This document shows positions 21,541 to 32,174 of a DNA stretch of 34,874 bases, piece after piece. Within the stretch, counting starts at the first letter, position 1, and each line of letters starts with the position of its first letter. A program made the translations under genes and the position numbers. The notes beneath the pieces are model-generated. The model had not been told where the DNA came from. It was given only the letters and a program-made list of their open reading frames with translations, and did no database searches. Source of the DNA: Ignavibacteria bacterium. Its GTDB lineage: Bacteria > Bacteroidota > Ignavibacteria > UBA10030 > SZUA-254. The stretch is taken from assembly GCA_016178595.1 (NCBI GenBank), contig JACOSY010000001.1, positions 1 through 34,874 on the forward strand, in the 5' to 3' direction.

Positions 21541-22547
21541 AGCAGTTCATCCAGAAAATTGCGGAAGGACAGCACCTCACACGCGAAGAAGCGGCGGCAG
21601 CGATGCGAACGATCATGGAAGGAAATGCGACCGCGGCACAGATCGCGGCCCTTCTCATTGGCATGAAGCTGAAGGAGGAGCAACCGGATGAGCTTCTGGG
21701 ATTCGTGGAAGTCATGCGAGAGAAGGCTATACGGGTTTCTATCGATGATCCTGATGCTATTGATATGTGTGGAACGGGCGGCGATGGAGCCGGAACGTTT
21801 AACATCTCGACTGTTGCATCGTTCGTCGTTGCCGGTGCTGGCGTGACTGTGGCAAAGCATGGCAACCGGTCTATCTCCAGCAACTGCGGAAGCGCAGACG
21901 TGTTGAAGGCGCTTGGTGTGAATATTGAGCTACCGCCGGAGAAAGTCGAAGAGTGTATTAACGCCGTTGGCATTGGATTCCTCTTTGCTCCTCTGTTCCA
22001 TCCTGCGATGAAGTATGCGGCGAAACCGCGCTCGGAGCTTGGCGTCAAAACGTGCTTCAACATGCTCGGGCCGATGACCAATCCTGCAGGCGTACGTCGC
22101 CAACTGGTGGGTGCGTTCAGTCAGAAGGCCGCGGAGAAGATGGCTGCTGTTTTCGATCGATTGGGTGTCGACAAGGTTTTCGTCATCTGCTCGCATGATG
22201 GAATGGACGAAATCTCACTTCACGCGCGCACAACAGTTCATGATGTCGATGGCCATCGAAAACCTCAAACCTATGAACTTGATCCATCGTCGTTTCCGCT
22301 CCCAAGAGTCGAACGTTCCTCAATCCTTGGCGGCACAGCGGAGACAAATGCAAACCTCGCCATCGACGTACTCAAGGGCACGAAAGGCCCACATCGCGAT
22401 ATCGTGCTGGCAAATGCTTCTTCCGGACTTCTTGTTGCCGGAAAGGCACACGATATCAATGAGGGAATTCAGCTCGCCGCCGAGTCGATTGATTCCGGCA
22501 AGGCGCTCGATAAACTCAATAAGCTGAGGAATTTCACGAACGGATGA
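21537..22547 (+). CDS. trpD: Anthranilate phosphoribosyltransferase
   Basis: This 336-residue enzyme transfers phosphoribose from PRPP to anthranilate. The PRPP-binding CGTGGDGAGTFNIST motif and KHGNRSISSNCGSADVLKALG are present, as are the helical N-terminal domain (LTREEAAAAM) and FLFAPLFHPAMKYAAKPRSELG with TCFNMLGPMTNPA. The ATG at 21537 overlaps the trpG stop and gives the usual N-terminus MKQFIQKIAEG; an in-frame start 30 bases earlier would lie inside trpG. The 3' end overlaps trpC by four bases. Confidence 0.97.
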   Translation: MKQFIQKIAEGQHLTREEAAAAMRTIMEGNATAAQIAALLIGMKLKEEQPDELLGFVEVMREKAIRVSIDDPDAIDMCGTGGDGAGTFNISTVASFVVAGAGVTVAKHGNRSISSNCGSADVLKALGVNIELPPEKVEECINAVGIGFLFAPLFHPAMKYAAKPRSELGVKTCFNMLGPMTNPAGVRRQLVGAFSQKAAEKMAAVFDRLGVDKVFVICSHDGMDEISLHARTTVHDVDGHRKPQTYELDPSSFPLPRVERSSILGGTAETNANLAIDVLKGTKGPHRDIVLANASSGLLVAGKAHDINEGIQLAAESIDSGKALDKLNKLRNFTNG

Positions 22548-23344
22548 ACATCCTCCAGCAAATCGTCGAACATAAGCGCGAGGAGATCGCTGCACGCAAA
22601 CAGCACATAACGATCTCGGACTTGGCAGGCTCGGAATATTTTGAAAGAGAAACGTTTTCACTTCGCCGCGCACTCAACGATCAACCGGTCTTTGGAATCA
22701 TTGCGGAAATCAAGCGTGCATCCCCTTCAGGCGGATCGCTCAATAATAATGTCGATCCCAGGAACCTTGCGCGTGAATACGAAGAGCACGGCGCTGCAGG
22801 AATCTCCGTCTTGACCGACGAGCGGTTCTTTTCAGGTTCACTCGACGATGTGAAGAAAGCCCGCAGCGCTGTCAGCTTGCCCATCCTGCGGAAAGATTTC
22901 ATATTAGATGAATACCAACTTTTCGAAGCGAAGTCCGCCGGCGCAGACGCTGTACTTCTCATTTCAGCGATACTTGAGAAATCACAGTTACGAGATCTTC
23001 ATGCAGCGGCGAAAGAATTGGGGCTCGAAGCACTCGTGGAATTGTATGAAACGGATGAGATCGATAAGCTTGACTTCGATCGGATGAAACTCATCGGCGT
23101 CAACAATCGCGACCTGCGAACATTCACCATCGACGTGAACCATTCGATTGAACTGGCGAAGCTGATGCCGTCGGACATTACCTTCGTGAGTGAAAGCGGT
23201 ATTTATAGTTCGGACGATCTCAAGAAACTCTCGGACCACGGGATCCGTGCAGCGCTCATCGGCGAATATTTTATGAAATCCGATGGGCCGGGCAAAGTAC
23301 TTGCAGAGTTGTTGGAAGGATTGAAGCGTGAAACCACGAGTTAA
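22544..23344 (+). CDS. trpC: Indole-3-glycerol phosphate synthase
   Basis: This 266-residue TIM-barrel enzyme closes the indole ring from carboxyphenylaminodeoxyribulose phosphate. Family motifs are clear: IIAEIKRASPSGG, GISVLTDERFFSGSLDDV, LPILRKDFILDEYQ, GADAVLLISAIL, LVELYETDE, GVNNRDLRTF and FVSESGIYS. It is separate from TrpF, unlike the TrpC-F fusion of E. coli. The start overlaps trpD by four bases, and the trpF start lies 17 bases before its stop. Confidence 0.97.
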   Translation: MNILQQIVEHKREEIAARKQHITISDLAGSEYFERETFSLRRALNDQPVFGIIAEIKRASPSGGSLNNNVDPRNLAREYEEHGAAGISVLTDERFFSGSLDDVKKARSAVSLPILRKDFILDEYQLFEAKSAGADAVLLISAILEKSQLRDLHAAAKELGLEALVELYETDEIDKLDFDRMKLIGVNNRDLRTFTIDVNHSIELAKLMPSDITFVSESGIYSSDDLKKLSDHGIRAALIGEYFMKSDGPGKVLAELLEGLKRETTS

Positions 23345-23948
23345 AATTTGCGGCATCACAAATAGCGAAGATGCGGCGCTTGCTGTTCGAGCAGGAGCCG
23401 ATGCTCTTGGCTTCATCTTCTATGAGAAAAGTCCGCGATACATCACGCCACAAGTAGCAGCATCCATTATTCAGCACCTTCCGCCATTCATAACGCCTGT
23501 GGGTGTCTTCGTCAATGCGGCCCGCGAATTCATCGAGGAAGTGATTCGAACGACCACCATCCGTGCGATCCAGCTCAGCGGTGAAGAAACACCCGACGAT
23601 TGCACCGGCTATTCGGTCAGCGTCATAAAATCCTTCCGGATACGGAAATGGGAAGAGGTTGAGAGCGTGAAACGTTTCACCATTGCCGCTGCCATGCTCG
23701 ATGGCGCGAAGGATGGTCAGTATGGCGGTTCCGGCGACGTTGCAGACTTTACTATTGGAAAAGAAATTCGGAAATTCCATCCATTGATACTTGCAGGCGG
23801 ATTGAATCCGGATAATGTCATAGAAGCCGTTCGCGCAGTTCAACCGTATGCCATTGATGTAAACAGTGGAGTCGAGAGTACACCGGGAACAAAAGATCCG
23901 GCAAAACTACAAATGCTTTTTGAACGCTTGCGATCCTCATTTCCTTAA
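23328..23948 (+). CDS. trpF: Phosphoribosylanthranilate isomerase
   Basis: This 206-residue TIM-barrel enzyme performs the Amadori rearrangement before the TrpC step. It starts at GTG 23328 (VKPRVKICGI), with GGAAGGA a few bases upstream inside trpC. Catalytic Cys7 in KICGIT and the Asp in YAIDVNSGVES are present, along with ALGFIFYEKSPRYI and LAGGLNPDNV. The 17-bp overlap with trpC suggests translational coupling. A 41-bp gap follows, one of only three junctions in this operon that do not overlap. Confidence 0.96.
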   Translation: MKPRVKICGITNSEDAALAVRAGADALGFIFYEKSPRYITPQVAASIIQHLPPFITPVGVFVNAAREFIEEVIRTTTIRAIQLSGEETPDDCTGYSVSVIKSFRIRKWEEVESVKRFTIAAAMLDGAKDGQYGGSGDVADFTIGKEIRKFHPLILAGGLNPDNVIEAVRAVQPYAIDVNSGVESTPGTKDPAKLQMLFERLRSSFP

Positions 23949-23989
23949 AAATTATAGAGAACAGACGAACATAATCTGAAGAATATCAC

Positions 23990-25036
23990 ATGCTGATTGT
24001 TATGAAGCTCGATGCCCCACGCGCGGATATCGAGAGAGTAAAAGAAAAGATTCGCTCGCTGGGTTATACTCCACACGAAATTCCCGGCGACCACCGGACG
24101 GCGATCGGAATTACCGGAAACAAGAGCAGACCCGACGCGGAACAATTCCTCACGCTCGCGAGCGTGCTCGAAGCGATTCCCGTCACCAAGCCCTTCAAGC
24201 TCGTCAGTCGGGACGCAAAGCCGGAGGATTCGCTCGTTCATGTCGGTGAAGAAGTTGTAGGCGGCAAAGAACTGACGATGATCGCCGGCCCGTGTTCGGT
24301 CGAAGGACGACAGCAGATCATCGACATCGCTTTCACGCTGAAGGAGATGGGTGTTCGATTCCTCCGGGGCGGTGCATATAAACCCCGGACTTCCCCCTAT
24401 TCCTTCCAGGGATACAAGACGGAAGCTCTCCACTATTTGAAAGATGCGAGGGATGCGACAGGATTGAAGATCGTTACAGAGGTCAAAGATACGGAAACGC
24501 TGCCGCTTGTCGCCGAAGTTGCCGATGTCCTGCAGGTCGGCGCGCGCAACATGCAGAACTATTCTTTGCTCGAAGCTATCGGCGATCTCCGGAAGCCTGT
24601 GCTGCTCAAGCGCGGGCTTTCCGCAACGATCGAAGAATTATTGATGGCGGCAGAATACATTTTACATGGCGGAAACTACAATGTTATTTTATGCGAGCGA
24701 GGAATACGAACCTTTGAAACGGCGACTCGAAACACACTCGACCTGAATGCCATTCCGATCATCAAGAAGTTGTCTCATCTCCCCATCATTGTCGATCCAA
24801 GTCACGGCATCGGCGTGTGGGATGGAGTGGCTTCGATGGCATTGGCTGCAATAGCTGCCGGCGCTGATGGATTGATTATTGAGGTACATCCCGATCCTAC
24901 GATGGCGCTCTCAGACGGTTACCAGTCGTTGAAGGTCAATAAGTTCAAGCAACTATTGGAAAAGCTTGAGCAGCTTGCGCCAATCATGGATCGAACATTC
25001 ACAAGAACGGCCATCAACGCCGAGGCAGTCGAATGA
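23990..25036 (+). CDS. aroF: DAHP synthase, type I-beta with N-terminal regulatory domain
   Basis: The 348-residue protein catalyses the first step of the shikimate pathway, condensing PEP and erythrose 4-phosphate. Residues 1-72 form a ferredoxin-like (ACT-like) domain ([20 protein letters not shown] ... [11 protein letters not shown]) like that of the Thermotoga maritima enzyme, where it confers Tyr/Phe inhibition. The barrel has [59 protein letters not shown] and IIEVHPDP. The enzyme is thus probably feedback-controlled in addition to operon attenuation. It sits between trpF and trpB, interrupting the trp block, and overlaps trpB by four bases. Confidence 0.95.
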   Translation: MLIVMKLDAPRADIERVKEKIRSLGYTPHEIPGDHRTAIGITGNKSRPDAEQFLTLASVLEAIPVTKPFKLVSRDAKPEDSLVHVGEEVVGGKELTMIAGPCSVEGRQQIIDIAFTLKEMGVRFLRGGAYKPRTSPYSFQGYKTEALHYLKDARDATGLKIVTEVKDTETLPLVAEVADVLQVGARNMQNYSLLEAIGDLRKPVLLKRGLSATIEELLMAAEYILHGGNYNVILCERGIRTFETATRNTLDLNAIPIIKKLSHLPIIVDPSHGIGVWDGVASMALAAIAAGADGLIIEVHPDPTMALSDGYQSLKVNKFKQLLEKLEQLAPIMDRTFTRTAINAEAVE

Positions 25037-26256
25037 CGCTCAATGAGTATCACCAGCCCGATGATCTCGGGCATTTCGGAAAGTTCGGCGGGCGCTTCGT
25101 CCCTGAAACGCTGATCACCGCACTCCAGGATCTTGAACACGCGTATGCCGTAACAAGGCGCGATCCGGTTTTTCAAAAAGAGTTGCAATCGCTCCTTCGA
25201 GATTACGTCGGGCGACCGACTCCACTCTACTTTGCGCGTCAACTGACGAAGAAGTACGGCAAAGGGAAAATTTATCTGAAGCGTGAAGACCTATGCCACA
25301 CCGGCGCTCACAAGATCAACAATACTGTCGGACAAATCCTGCTCGCGAAGTACCTCGGCAAGCCTCGCATCATCGCGGAGACCGGCGCCGGTCAGCATGG
25401 CGTTGCCACGGCAACTGTTGCGACGATGATGGGCCTCGAATGTGCCGTCTACATGGGTACGGAGGATATGGCTCGCCAGGAGATCAATGTCACGCGGATG
25501 AAATTACTCGGCGCAGAAGTTATTCCCGTCTCATCAGGCACCCGCACGTTGAAAGACGCGACAAACGAAGCCCTGCGTGACTGGGTCACCAATGTCCGCA
25601 ATACGTTTTATGTCATCGGCTCGGTCGTCGGTCCTCATCCGTACCCGATGATCGTCCGCGACTTTCAGTCGGTCATTGGCCGGGAAACGAAAGAACAAAT
25701 GCACGCACTTCACGGTCGATTGCCGGACTACCTCGTTGCGTGTGTGGGCGGCGGCAGCAACTCGTTGGGCTTGTTCTACGATTTCCTCAGCGATCACGAT
25801 GTAAAGATGATCGGCGTCGAGGCGGCGGGATTGGGAGTTGAGTCCGGTCATCATGCCGCGACACTTACCGCAGGCACACCCGGAGTTCTTCATGGCTCGT
25901 ACAGTTACGTATTACAGGATGCCGACGGTCAGATCAAATCGGCTCATTCCATCTCCGCCGGCTTGGATTACCCGGGCGTCGGTCCTGAGCACAGCCATTT
26001 GAAAGATACGGGACGAGTAGCGTATGTTTCCGTTACCGATGATGAAGCCCTCGCCGCCGGACTTGAATTAACGCGACTCGAAGGAATCCTTCCGGCACTT
26101 GAATCATCTCATGCACTTGCCTATCTCGATACGTTGTCGCCGCAAACATCAGTTGACGACCTCATTGTCGTCAATCTCTCCGGCCGAGGTGAGAAAGATC
26201 TCCCAACGATTACGCGAGCCTTCGTGAAGGGTGAGGCGGAGAAGGCGAGCTCATGA
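25033..26256 (+). CDS. trpB: Tryptophan synthase beta chain
   Basis: This 407-residue PLP enzyme joins indole and serine. The PLP lysine is K94 in GAHKINN, and the phosphate-binding loop is [47 protein letters not shown] and [18 protein letters not shown] mark it as canonical TrpB1 rather than the long TrpB2. It overlaps aroF upstream and trpA downstream, each by ATGA. Confidence 0.98.
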   Translation: MTLNEYHQPDDLGHFGKFGGRFVPETLITALQDLEHAYAVTRRDPVFQKELQSLLRDYVGRPTPLYFARQLTKKYGKGKIYLKREDLCHTGAHKINNTVGQILLAKYLGKPRIIAETGAGQHGVATATVATMMGLECAVYMGTEDMARQEINVTRMKLLGAEVIPVSSGTRTLKDATNEALRDWVTNVRNTFYVIGSVVGPHPYPMIVRDFQSVIGRETKEQMHALHGRLPDYLVACVGGGSNSLGLFYDFLSDHDVKMIGVEAAGLGVESGHHAATLTAGTPGVLHGSYSYVLQDADGQIKSAHSISAGLDYPGVGPEHSHLKDTGRVAYVSVTDDEALAAGLELTRLEGILPALESSHALAYLDTLSPQTSVDDLIVVNLSGRGEKDLPTITRAFVKGEAEKASS

Positions 26257-27050
26257 ATAGATTGAGCAAACGACTAGAATCGCTTCGCCGTGACAATCGA
26301 AAGGCACTATCACTTTTTGTTACGGCAGGATTCCCTTCTGCCGATAGCACGGTTCCTCTCGTGATTCAACTCGCCGATGCCGGTGCCGATCTCATTGAGC
26401 TCGGCATCCCATTCTCCGATCCCATCGCGGATGGCCCGACAATCCAGAACAGCTCCGAGGTTGCTCTTCGCAATGGGATGAGTCTTCCAAAAACATTGGA
26501 GATAGCAAGAGAGATTCGAAAACAAAGCGATGTGCCGCTTGTTCTTATGGGATATGCAAATCCAATTTATGCGTACGGTCTTATGAAGTTTCTCGGCTCC
26601 TGCAAAGAAACCGGCATCGATGGAACAATCATCCCGGATATGCCGTTGGAGGAGAGCGAAGAATATAGAACGATGGCTCAGCAATGCGATATTGCCACAA
26701 TCTTCCTTGCCGCGCCGACGACACCACCGGAGCGGCTCGTTCAGCTCGATCAAGCATCATCGGGATTTCTGTACTGTGTCTCAATCACCGGAGTCACCGG
26801 CGAGCGACAAGCACTCGCAGCACAAGCGGAAAGTTTTCTCAGGCGAGCACGAGCATCCGTAAAAAAGAATCCTCTCCTCGTCGGCTTCGGCATTTCGACG
26901 CCTGAGGATGCACGACGGGTTGCCGCATTAAGCGATGGCATCATTGTCGGCAGCGCGCTTGTGAAAATCTTGCAGAATGCGAATGCTCACCACGCCATCG
27001 ATCATGCCGTGGAATATGCCCGATCACTCCGCGAGGCACTCGACTCATAA
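26253..27050 (+). CDS. trpA: Tryptophan synthase alpha chain
   Basis: This 265-residue TIM-barrel subunit releases indole from indole-3-glycerol phosphate and passes it to TrpB. Catalytic E49 and D60 lie in [53 protein letters not shown] and [11 protein letters not shown] are also family blocks. It starts inside the trpB stop. An 18-bp gap separates it from aroB, where the operon changes from tryptophan to common-pathway genes. Confidence 0.97.
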   Translation: MNRLSKRLESLRRDNRKALSLFVTAGFPSADSTVPLVIQLADAGADLIELGIPFSDPIADGPTIQNSSEVALRNGMSLPKTLEIAREIRKQSDVPLVLMGYANPIYAYGLMKFLGSCKETGIDGTIIPDMPLEESEEYRTMAQQCDIATIFLAAPTTPPERLVQLDQASSGFLYCVSITGVTGERQALAAQAESFLRRARASVKKNPLLVGFGISTPEDARRVAALSDGIIVGSALVKILQNANAHHAIDHAVEYARSLREALDS

Positions 27051-27068
27051 ATCTTTTCAAGCCACTCC

Positions 27069-28142
27069 ATGCGAATTCATCTCAAACGAATCATCGACAA
27101 CTCGTACGATATCCGGTTCGTCAACAATATTTCAGAAGCGGGAGCTGATATCCGCTCGACCTACCCCGATGCCCGCGTCTTCATCATCACGGATGTGAAC
27201 GTCGGGAAACACTACGCAGGTCCCTTTGCTCGTTGCGTCTCCGGAAGAACAGCTCCGGCATACGTGCTACGGATTCCCGCCGGCGAGGCGAGCAAGAACC
27301 GCACGATGAAAGAGTCCCTTGAGGATCAACTCATCTCGCTCGGAGCAACACGCAACTCGGTCATCGTCGCTCTTGGCGGAGGAATGATCGGTGACCTTGC
27401 AGGATTTGTTGCCGCGACACTTCATCGTGGTGTATCGTTTATCCAGATTCCGACGTCCCTCCTCGCACAAGTCGATAGCAGTATCGGAGGTAAAGTCGCT
27501 GTCGATCATCCGCAAGGGAAAAACTTGATCGGCGCTTTCTTCCAGCCAAAGAAAGTCTATATCGATGTTTCGACGTTGAAAACACTTCCTGACGGTGAAT
27601 TCCGTAACGGAATGGCAGAGGTCATCAAGTATGGCGCAATCCTCGACGGCAAGCTTTTCACATTTCTGGAGAAGAACCGCGCGGCGATTCTGCGGAAGAA
27701 TCCGAACATCATGCACGCCATCATCGAACGCTGCTGCGAGCTCAAGCGAGCCGTTGTCGAAAAAGATGAGCGAGAAGTCGACTACCGACGCATTCTGAAT
27801 TTCGGCCACACGATTGGGCATGCCGTCGAGCAGGTATCGAACTATCGCATTGCACATGGTAAGGCAGTTGCGATTGGCATGGCTGCAGAAGCAAAGGTAT
27901 CGACTGCGTTGGGAATTCTTTCCAGCAACGACGCTGCTCGACTCGAAGATGCGCTCAAGGCTTTTGGACTAGCGACATCCTTTCCAGCGAAAATGAGAAC
28001 AACTGCAATCTTCGACATGACGTTGCGGGATAAGAAGACACAACAGGGGAAAGTCCATTATACTCTTCTTGAAAAGATCGGCAAAGCACGAGTCGGGGTT
28101 CCGATGAGCCGTGTTCGGGCACAGGAGTTGTTTGAGCGATGA
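27069..28142 (+). CDS. aroB: 3-Dehydroquinate synthase
   Basis: This 357-residue NAD- and metal-dependent enzyme converts DAHP to 3-dehydroquinate. The NAD site is in ALGGGMIGDLAGFVAATLHRG; substrate and metal residues are seen in PTSLLAQVDSSIGGK, KNLIGAFFQP, GMAEVIKYG and NFGHTIGHAVE. The ATG at 27069 gives the expected N-terminus. The stop overlaps the aroDE fusion gene by four bases. Confidence 0.97.
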   Translation: MRIHLKRIIDNSYDIRFVNNISEAGADIRSTYPDARVFIITDVNVGKHYAGPFARCVSGRTAPAYVLRIPAGEASKNRTMKESLEDQLISLGATRNSVIVALGGGMIGDLAGFVAATLHRGVSFIQIPTSLLAQVDSSIGGKVAVDHPQGKNLIGAFFQPKKVYIDVSTLKTLPDGEFRNGMAEVIKYGAILDGKLFTFLEKNRAAILRKNPNIMHAIIERCCELKRAVVEKDEREVDYRRILNFGHTIGHAVEQVSNYRIAHGKAVAIGMAAEAKVSTALGILSSNDAARLEDALKAFGLATSFPAKMRTTAIFDMTLRDKKTQQGKVHYTLLEKIGKARVGVPMSRVRAQELFER

Positions 28143-29560
28143 GAGTGTGTATCTCCATTGCACCTTCTTCCACAAAGGACGCAGTCGCAAAACTCAAACA
28201 AGCAGCGCGACAGACCGATCTCGTCGAACTACGGATCGATGGAGCCAATGATCTTGACATCGAACGATTGTTGCGGCGACCGAGGCCCGAAGTAATCGTG
28301 ACCAACCGTCGGCGTTCGGAAGGCGGACGTTTTGACGGCAATGGAAAGGATCAGCTTGAAATTCTTACGACTGCATTGCGGCTGGGCGCAGAGTACGTTG
28401 ACGTCGAGGCAAGTTGGGGTACACCCGTTGTTCGTCAGCTTGTCAAAAATAAAGGCCGAGGTCGGGTAATCGTTTCCTACCATAACTTTGAAAACACTCC
28501 GAGGAATATTCACTCCATCTACACGAAGCTGAGCAAGCATGGTGCGGACATCATCAAAATCGCTACAACAGCAAGCGATATTAACGATAACCGCCTTCTC
28601 TTCGATATTCTTCAACGTTCTCGTGCGGAAAAGCAAAAGACTGCGGCTTTTTGTATGGCCGAACGAGGACAAATCAGCAGGATTCTCGGCGGCATCTTTG
28701 GCTGTCATCTAATGTACGCTGCGTTCACATCCACCGAATGCACTGCGCCGGGCCAGTTGACCGCAGCGGACTTGAAAAAGATTTACCAAGTTCATACTTT
28801 AGATCGACGGACACGGATATTCGGTCTCGTCGGAAATCCAGTCTCCCACAGTCGCGGGATTCATTATCACAATGCATTCTTTCACCGGAGATCGATCAAC
28901 GCCGTCTATGTCAATTTCTTGGTAGATGATGTTCGGAAATTCTTCACGGCATTCCGCGCTACTCTCTCGGGCGCGAGTGTCACCATGCCGTTCAAGCAAG
29001 ATGTTATCCCGCTGCTTGATCGTCTTGAAGACGACGCCCGTCGTATTTCCTCCGTCAATACCATCATCATGAGAAGAGGAAAAGCGATTGGTTATAACAC
29101 CGACCTACCGGCCATTATTTCCGTGATAAGGAAAAGAACATCCCTCCGAGGAAAACGAGCGCTCGTTCTTGGAACTGGAGCAACGGCAAAAACAATGCTC
29201 TACGCGATGGCTGCGAACGGTGCACACGTTACTGTAGCCGGGCGGTCCCCGCGGAAAGCAAAGGCACTCGCTTCCGAATTCAATTGCGAGTGGGCATTGC
29301 TCAATGATCTTTCCTCGCTGACGACAGATATCGTTATGAATGCAACTCCGGTTGGGATGTCATCGATACCCGACGGGGAGATTGTTCCCAGAAAAATTCT
29401 TCGTAAAGGAACGATTGTTTTCGATGCGGTCTATTCACCGCCCACAACTCCTCTTCTCCGATCGGCACGGTTGGCAGGTTGCACAACGATTTCAGGCATG
29501 GAACTATTTGAAGAACAAGCCAATTTCCAATCTCGTCTCTTTCAGGAATCAATTCGATGA
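28139..29560 (+). CDS. aroDE: Bifunctional 3-dehydroquinate dehydratase (type I) / shikimate dehydrogenase
   Basis: The protein has 473 residues with two enzymes. Residues 1-218 are a type I dehydratase: ELRID near 30, catalytic H115 in VSYHNFENTP, Schiff-base K140 in DIIKIATTA. Residues about 225-473 are shikimate dehydrogenase: FGLVGNPVSHSRGIHYHNAFF (substrate loop), catalytic K286 in SVTMPFKQDV, D322 in GYNTDLPA, and NADP-binding VLGTGATAKTM. It therefore carries out steps three and four of the pathway. The same order is known in plants and chlamydiae; most bacteria use two proteins. The usual S-x-S in the SDH substrate loop reads SHSRGIHYHN, with Gly-Ile instead of Ser-Pro, a mild deviation. 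It overlaps both neighbours by ATGA. Confidence 0.95.
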   Translation: MRVCISIAPSSTKDAVAKLKQAARQTDLVELRIDGANDLDIERLLRRPRPEVIVTNRRRSEGGRFDGNGKDQLEILTTALRLGAEYVDVEASWGTPVVRQLVKNKGRGRVIVSYHNFENTPRNIHSIYTKLSKHGADIIKIATTASDINDNRLLFDILQRSRAEKQKTAAFCMAERGQISRILGGIFGCHLMYAAFTSTECTAPGQLTAADLKKIYQVHTLDRRTRIFGLVGNPVSHSRGIHYHNAFFHRRSINAVYVNFLVDDVRKFFTAFRATLSGASVTMPFKQDVIPLLDRLEDDARRISSVNTIIMRRGKAIGYNTDLPAIISVIRKRTSLRGKRALVLGTGATAKTMLYAMAANGAHVTVAGRSPRKAKALASEFNCEWALLNDLSSLTTDIVMNATPVGMSSIPDGEIVPRKILRKGTIVFDAVYSPPTTPLLRSARLAGCTTISGMELFEEQANFQSRLFQESIR

Positions 29561-30831
29561 CACCTGATACGGTTCGAATGATTCGACCCACTACTCGTAT
29601 CAATGCCAGCGTGGAAGTGCCGCCATCGAAGAGCTACACGAACCGTGCGCTCATTGTGTCAGCTCTTGCCGATGGTGCATCGACTCTCATCAATCCATCA
29701 CCGAGCGAAGACTCGGAGTACTTAATCGCAGCGCTCAAGGAATTTGGCGTTGGCGTCAAAAAAGAAAACCACCGCGTTCACATCCAGGGAACGGGAGGTT
29801 CCCTCACGGTTCCATCGAAGGAAATTTTCATTGGCAATGCCGGAACTGCTATGCGCTTTCTCTCAACCTTTGCGTGCCTCGCACAGGGTGATACGACGAT
29901 TACAGGAGATGAGCGCATGCAGCTGCGGCCCATCAACGACCTTCTCGACGCCCTGCGGATGTCCGGCATACGGTGCAGCAGCAAGAACGGTTGCCCACCC
30001 GTAACAATTCATGGCGGAACGTTCAATGGGAATCGGATCGATGTTCACTCAACGATCAGCAGTCAGTTCCTCTCATCGTTATTATTGTCAGCACCGTACA
30101 CGAAGAGACCGGCCTCCATCCATGTGAAGGGACAGCTCAGCTCGCTTCCCTACATCAACATTTCGCTGCACGTCATGCGTTCCTTCGGGGCGGAGATCGA
30201 TTTCAGCGACTTCTCCATATTTCATGTGAGCAACAAGGAACGATATATCGGCCGTGAGTTTCACATCGAATCGGATGCCTCTGCAGCGACATATTTTCTC
30301 GCCGCTGCGGCAATCACCGGCGGCCGCATCGTCGTCAAGAAACTCTCGCCGGAATCGCTTCAAGGAGATGTGAAATTTATTGACGTGCTTTCCGATATGG
30401 GCTGTATCGTGACAAAGCACGAAGAGAGCCTTGAAGTGCGCGGAGGAAAACTCCGCGGTATCGATGTCGACATGAACCATTTACCCGACTGCGTCCCGAC
30501 ACTTGCTGTCGTTGCGGCTTTCGCAGACGGGCCCACGACAATCTCGAATATCGGACAACTGCAGTTTAAGGAATCGAATCGGCTCCATGCAATCGCAACT
30601 GAGCTGATGAGGATTGGGGCCAAGGTGGAAGTACTTGACGATGGGCTGGTCATTATTCCACAGCCGCTGCATGGAGCTACAATTGAAACGTACAACGACC
30701 ACCGTATTGCGATGAGCTTTGCTATCGCCGGCTTGCGCGTCAATGCAATCGGAATTAAGAATCCAACGTGTGTCTCGAAATCCTTTCCAAATTTCTGGGA
30801 AGAATTCAAAAAGATTGAAGCAAAGGAGTAA
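29557..30831 (+). CDS. aroA: 5-Enolpyruvylshikimate-3-phosphate synthase
   Basis: This 424-residue enzyme adds enolpyruvate from PEP to shikimate 3-phosphate. It has [19 protein letters not shown], the PEP-site [34 protein letters not shown], the catalytic Asp in [16 protein letters not shown], and [17 protein letters not shown]. The start at 29557 overlaps the previous stop; ATG at 29578 ([14 protein letters not shown]) is an alternative. Its substrate needs shikimate kinase, which is not encoded in this window. The aroC fusion gene follows after two bases. Confidence 0.96.
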   Translation: MTPDTVRMIRPTTRINASVEVPPSKSYTNRALIVSALADGASTLINPSPSEDSEYLIAALKEFGVGVKKENHRVHIQGTGGSLTVPSKEIFIGNAGTAMRFLSTFACLAQGDTTITGDERMQLRPINDLLDALRMSGIRCSSKNGCPPVTIHGGTFNGNRIDVHSTISSQFLSSLLLSAPYTKRPASIHVKGQLSSLPYINISLHVMRSFGAEIDFSDFSIFHVSNKERYIGREFHIESDASAATYFLAAAAITGGRIVVKKLSPESLQGDVKFIDVLSDMGCIVTKHEESLEVRGGKLRGIDVDMNHLPDCVPTLAVVAAFADGPTTISNIGQLQFKESNRLHAIATELMRIGAKVEVLDDGLVIIPQPLHGATIETYNDHRIAMSFAIAGLRVNAIGIKNPTCVSKSFPNFWEEFKKIEAKE

Positions 30832-30833
30832 TC

Positions 30834-32174
30834 ATGGCTGGAAATGCGCTCGGAAGTTTCTTTCGAATCACGACCTTTGGCGAAAGCCACGGTAAAGCTG
30901 TGGGCGTTCTGATCGATGGTGTCAAACCGAACATGATCGTTTCCGAAGCGGAGATTCAGAAGGAACTCGACCGGCGGCGTCCCGGACAAAGCAGCGTCAC
31001 GACATCGAGAAATGAAGCGGATCAAGTACACATTCTCAGCGGTGTCTTCGAAGGGAAAACGCTTGGCACACCACTCTGTCTTCTTATTTGGAATAAGGAT
31101 CAGAATTCGAAAGCGTATGATGCGATCAAAGACCTCTTTCGCCCCGGCCATGCCGGCTATACCTACTTATCGAAGTACGGAATCCAAGATTACCGCGGCG
31201 GCGGACGATCATCCGCGCGGGAGACCGCGGGACGTGTTGCCGCAGGTGCACTGGCAAAGCACATTCTTGCACGGCGGGGAATTCGCATCATCGCTTACAC
31301 GAAGGAGGTCGGCGGGATCGTTGCAAAAAAAATCGACTATGATCAGATCGAAAAAAATCCTGTCCGCTGTCCGGATCGTGAAGCTGCCGATCGGATGGCA
31401 AAAAAAATCCTCAGGGTCAAGAACGAAGGAGATTCGCTCGGCGGCATTGTTGAGGCGATCATTCAGAATTGTCCGTCAGGACTAGGCGATCCCGTCTTCG
31501 ATAAGCTCGAAGCCGATCTTGCCAAGGCGCTGATGTCTATTCCGGCGATCAAGGGATTTGAGATTGGATCCGGCTTCGCTGCAGCCCGCATGCGCGGAAG
31601 TGAGCACAACGACGAGTTTATAAAAGACAGAAAGACGGGAAAGATCCATACGAAGACGAACTATGCAGGCGGTATTCTTGGAGGAATTTCCAACGGTGAA
31701 GACATCGTCGTCCGCGTTGTTGTCAAGCCGCCTTCTTCTATCCCGAAAGCACAACACACCGTCGATGTCAAAGGACGAGCCCGCACCATCAAAGTTGAAG
31801 GTCGTCACGATCCCTGTCTTTGCCCGCGCGCAGTGCCGGTTGTGGAATCAATGATTGCACTCGTCATAGCCGATCATCTGATGCGACAGCAAATGTTGAA
31901 GAACAATGGCAACCCGCTCTCTCGACTCCGAAAAGAAATCGACTTCACTGACGATATGATTATGATGCTCCTCAGCGAACGACAGGAACTTGTCCGTGAA
32001 GTCGGACGACGAAAGAAAAAACATCGCCTTCCGATCCCGAACCGAAAACGCGAAGAGGATATCCTCACCAAACGACTTGCCCTTGCCGGGGAAGCCAATC
32101 TCGATGATAAGCTCGTGGAAGTCATTTACCGGGCAATCTTTGACAATGCTCGCCGTATTCAGAAAGTTGTATGA
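30834..32174 (+). CDS. aroC: Chorismate synthase fused to AroQ chorismate mutase
   Basis: Residues 1-357 are chorismate synthase: [62 protein letters not shown], and [16 protein letters not shown]. About 90 further residues (about 358-446) match an AroQ chorismate mutase: [30 protein letters not shown], then basic [17 protein letters not shown], and an end [11 protein letters not shown]365, R383, a Lys of 394-397, E408 and Q443 fall where AroQ active-site residues are expected. The protein should make chorismate and convert part of it to prephenate. That fits tyrA next door, whose ATG lies inside this stop. Mutase fusions to DAHP synthase, PheA and TyrA are familiar; one to AroC is not a form I know well. 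Confidence 0.92.
   Translation: MAGNALGSFFRITTFGESHGKAVGVLIDGVKPNMIVSEAEIQKELDRRRPGQSSVTTSRNEADQVHILSGVFEGKTLGTPLCLLIWNKDQNSKAYDAIKDLFRPGHAGYTYLSKYGIQDYRGGGRSSARETAGRVAAGALAKHILARRGIRIIAYTKEVGGIVAKKIDYDQIEKNPVRCPDREAADRMAKKILRVKNEGDSLGGIVEAIIQNCPSGLGDPVFDKLEADLAKALMSIPAIKGFEIGSGFAAARMRGSEHNDEFIKDRKTGKIHTKTNYAGGILGGISNGEDIVVRVVVKPPSSIPKAQHTVDVKGRARTIKVEGRHDPCLCPRAVPVVESMIALVIADHLMRQQMLKNNGNPLSRLRKEIDFTDDMIMMLLSERQELVREVGRRKKKHRLPIPNRKREEDILTKRLALAGEANLDDKLVEVIYRAIFDNARRIQKVV

Noticed and set aside
30360-31151. A 263-codon minus-strand open frame across aroA and aroC
   Set aside because: It spans the junction of two well-supported plus-strand genes in antisense and has no ribosome binding site or domain.
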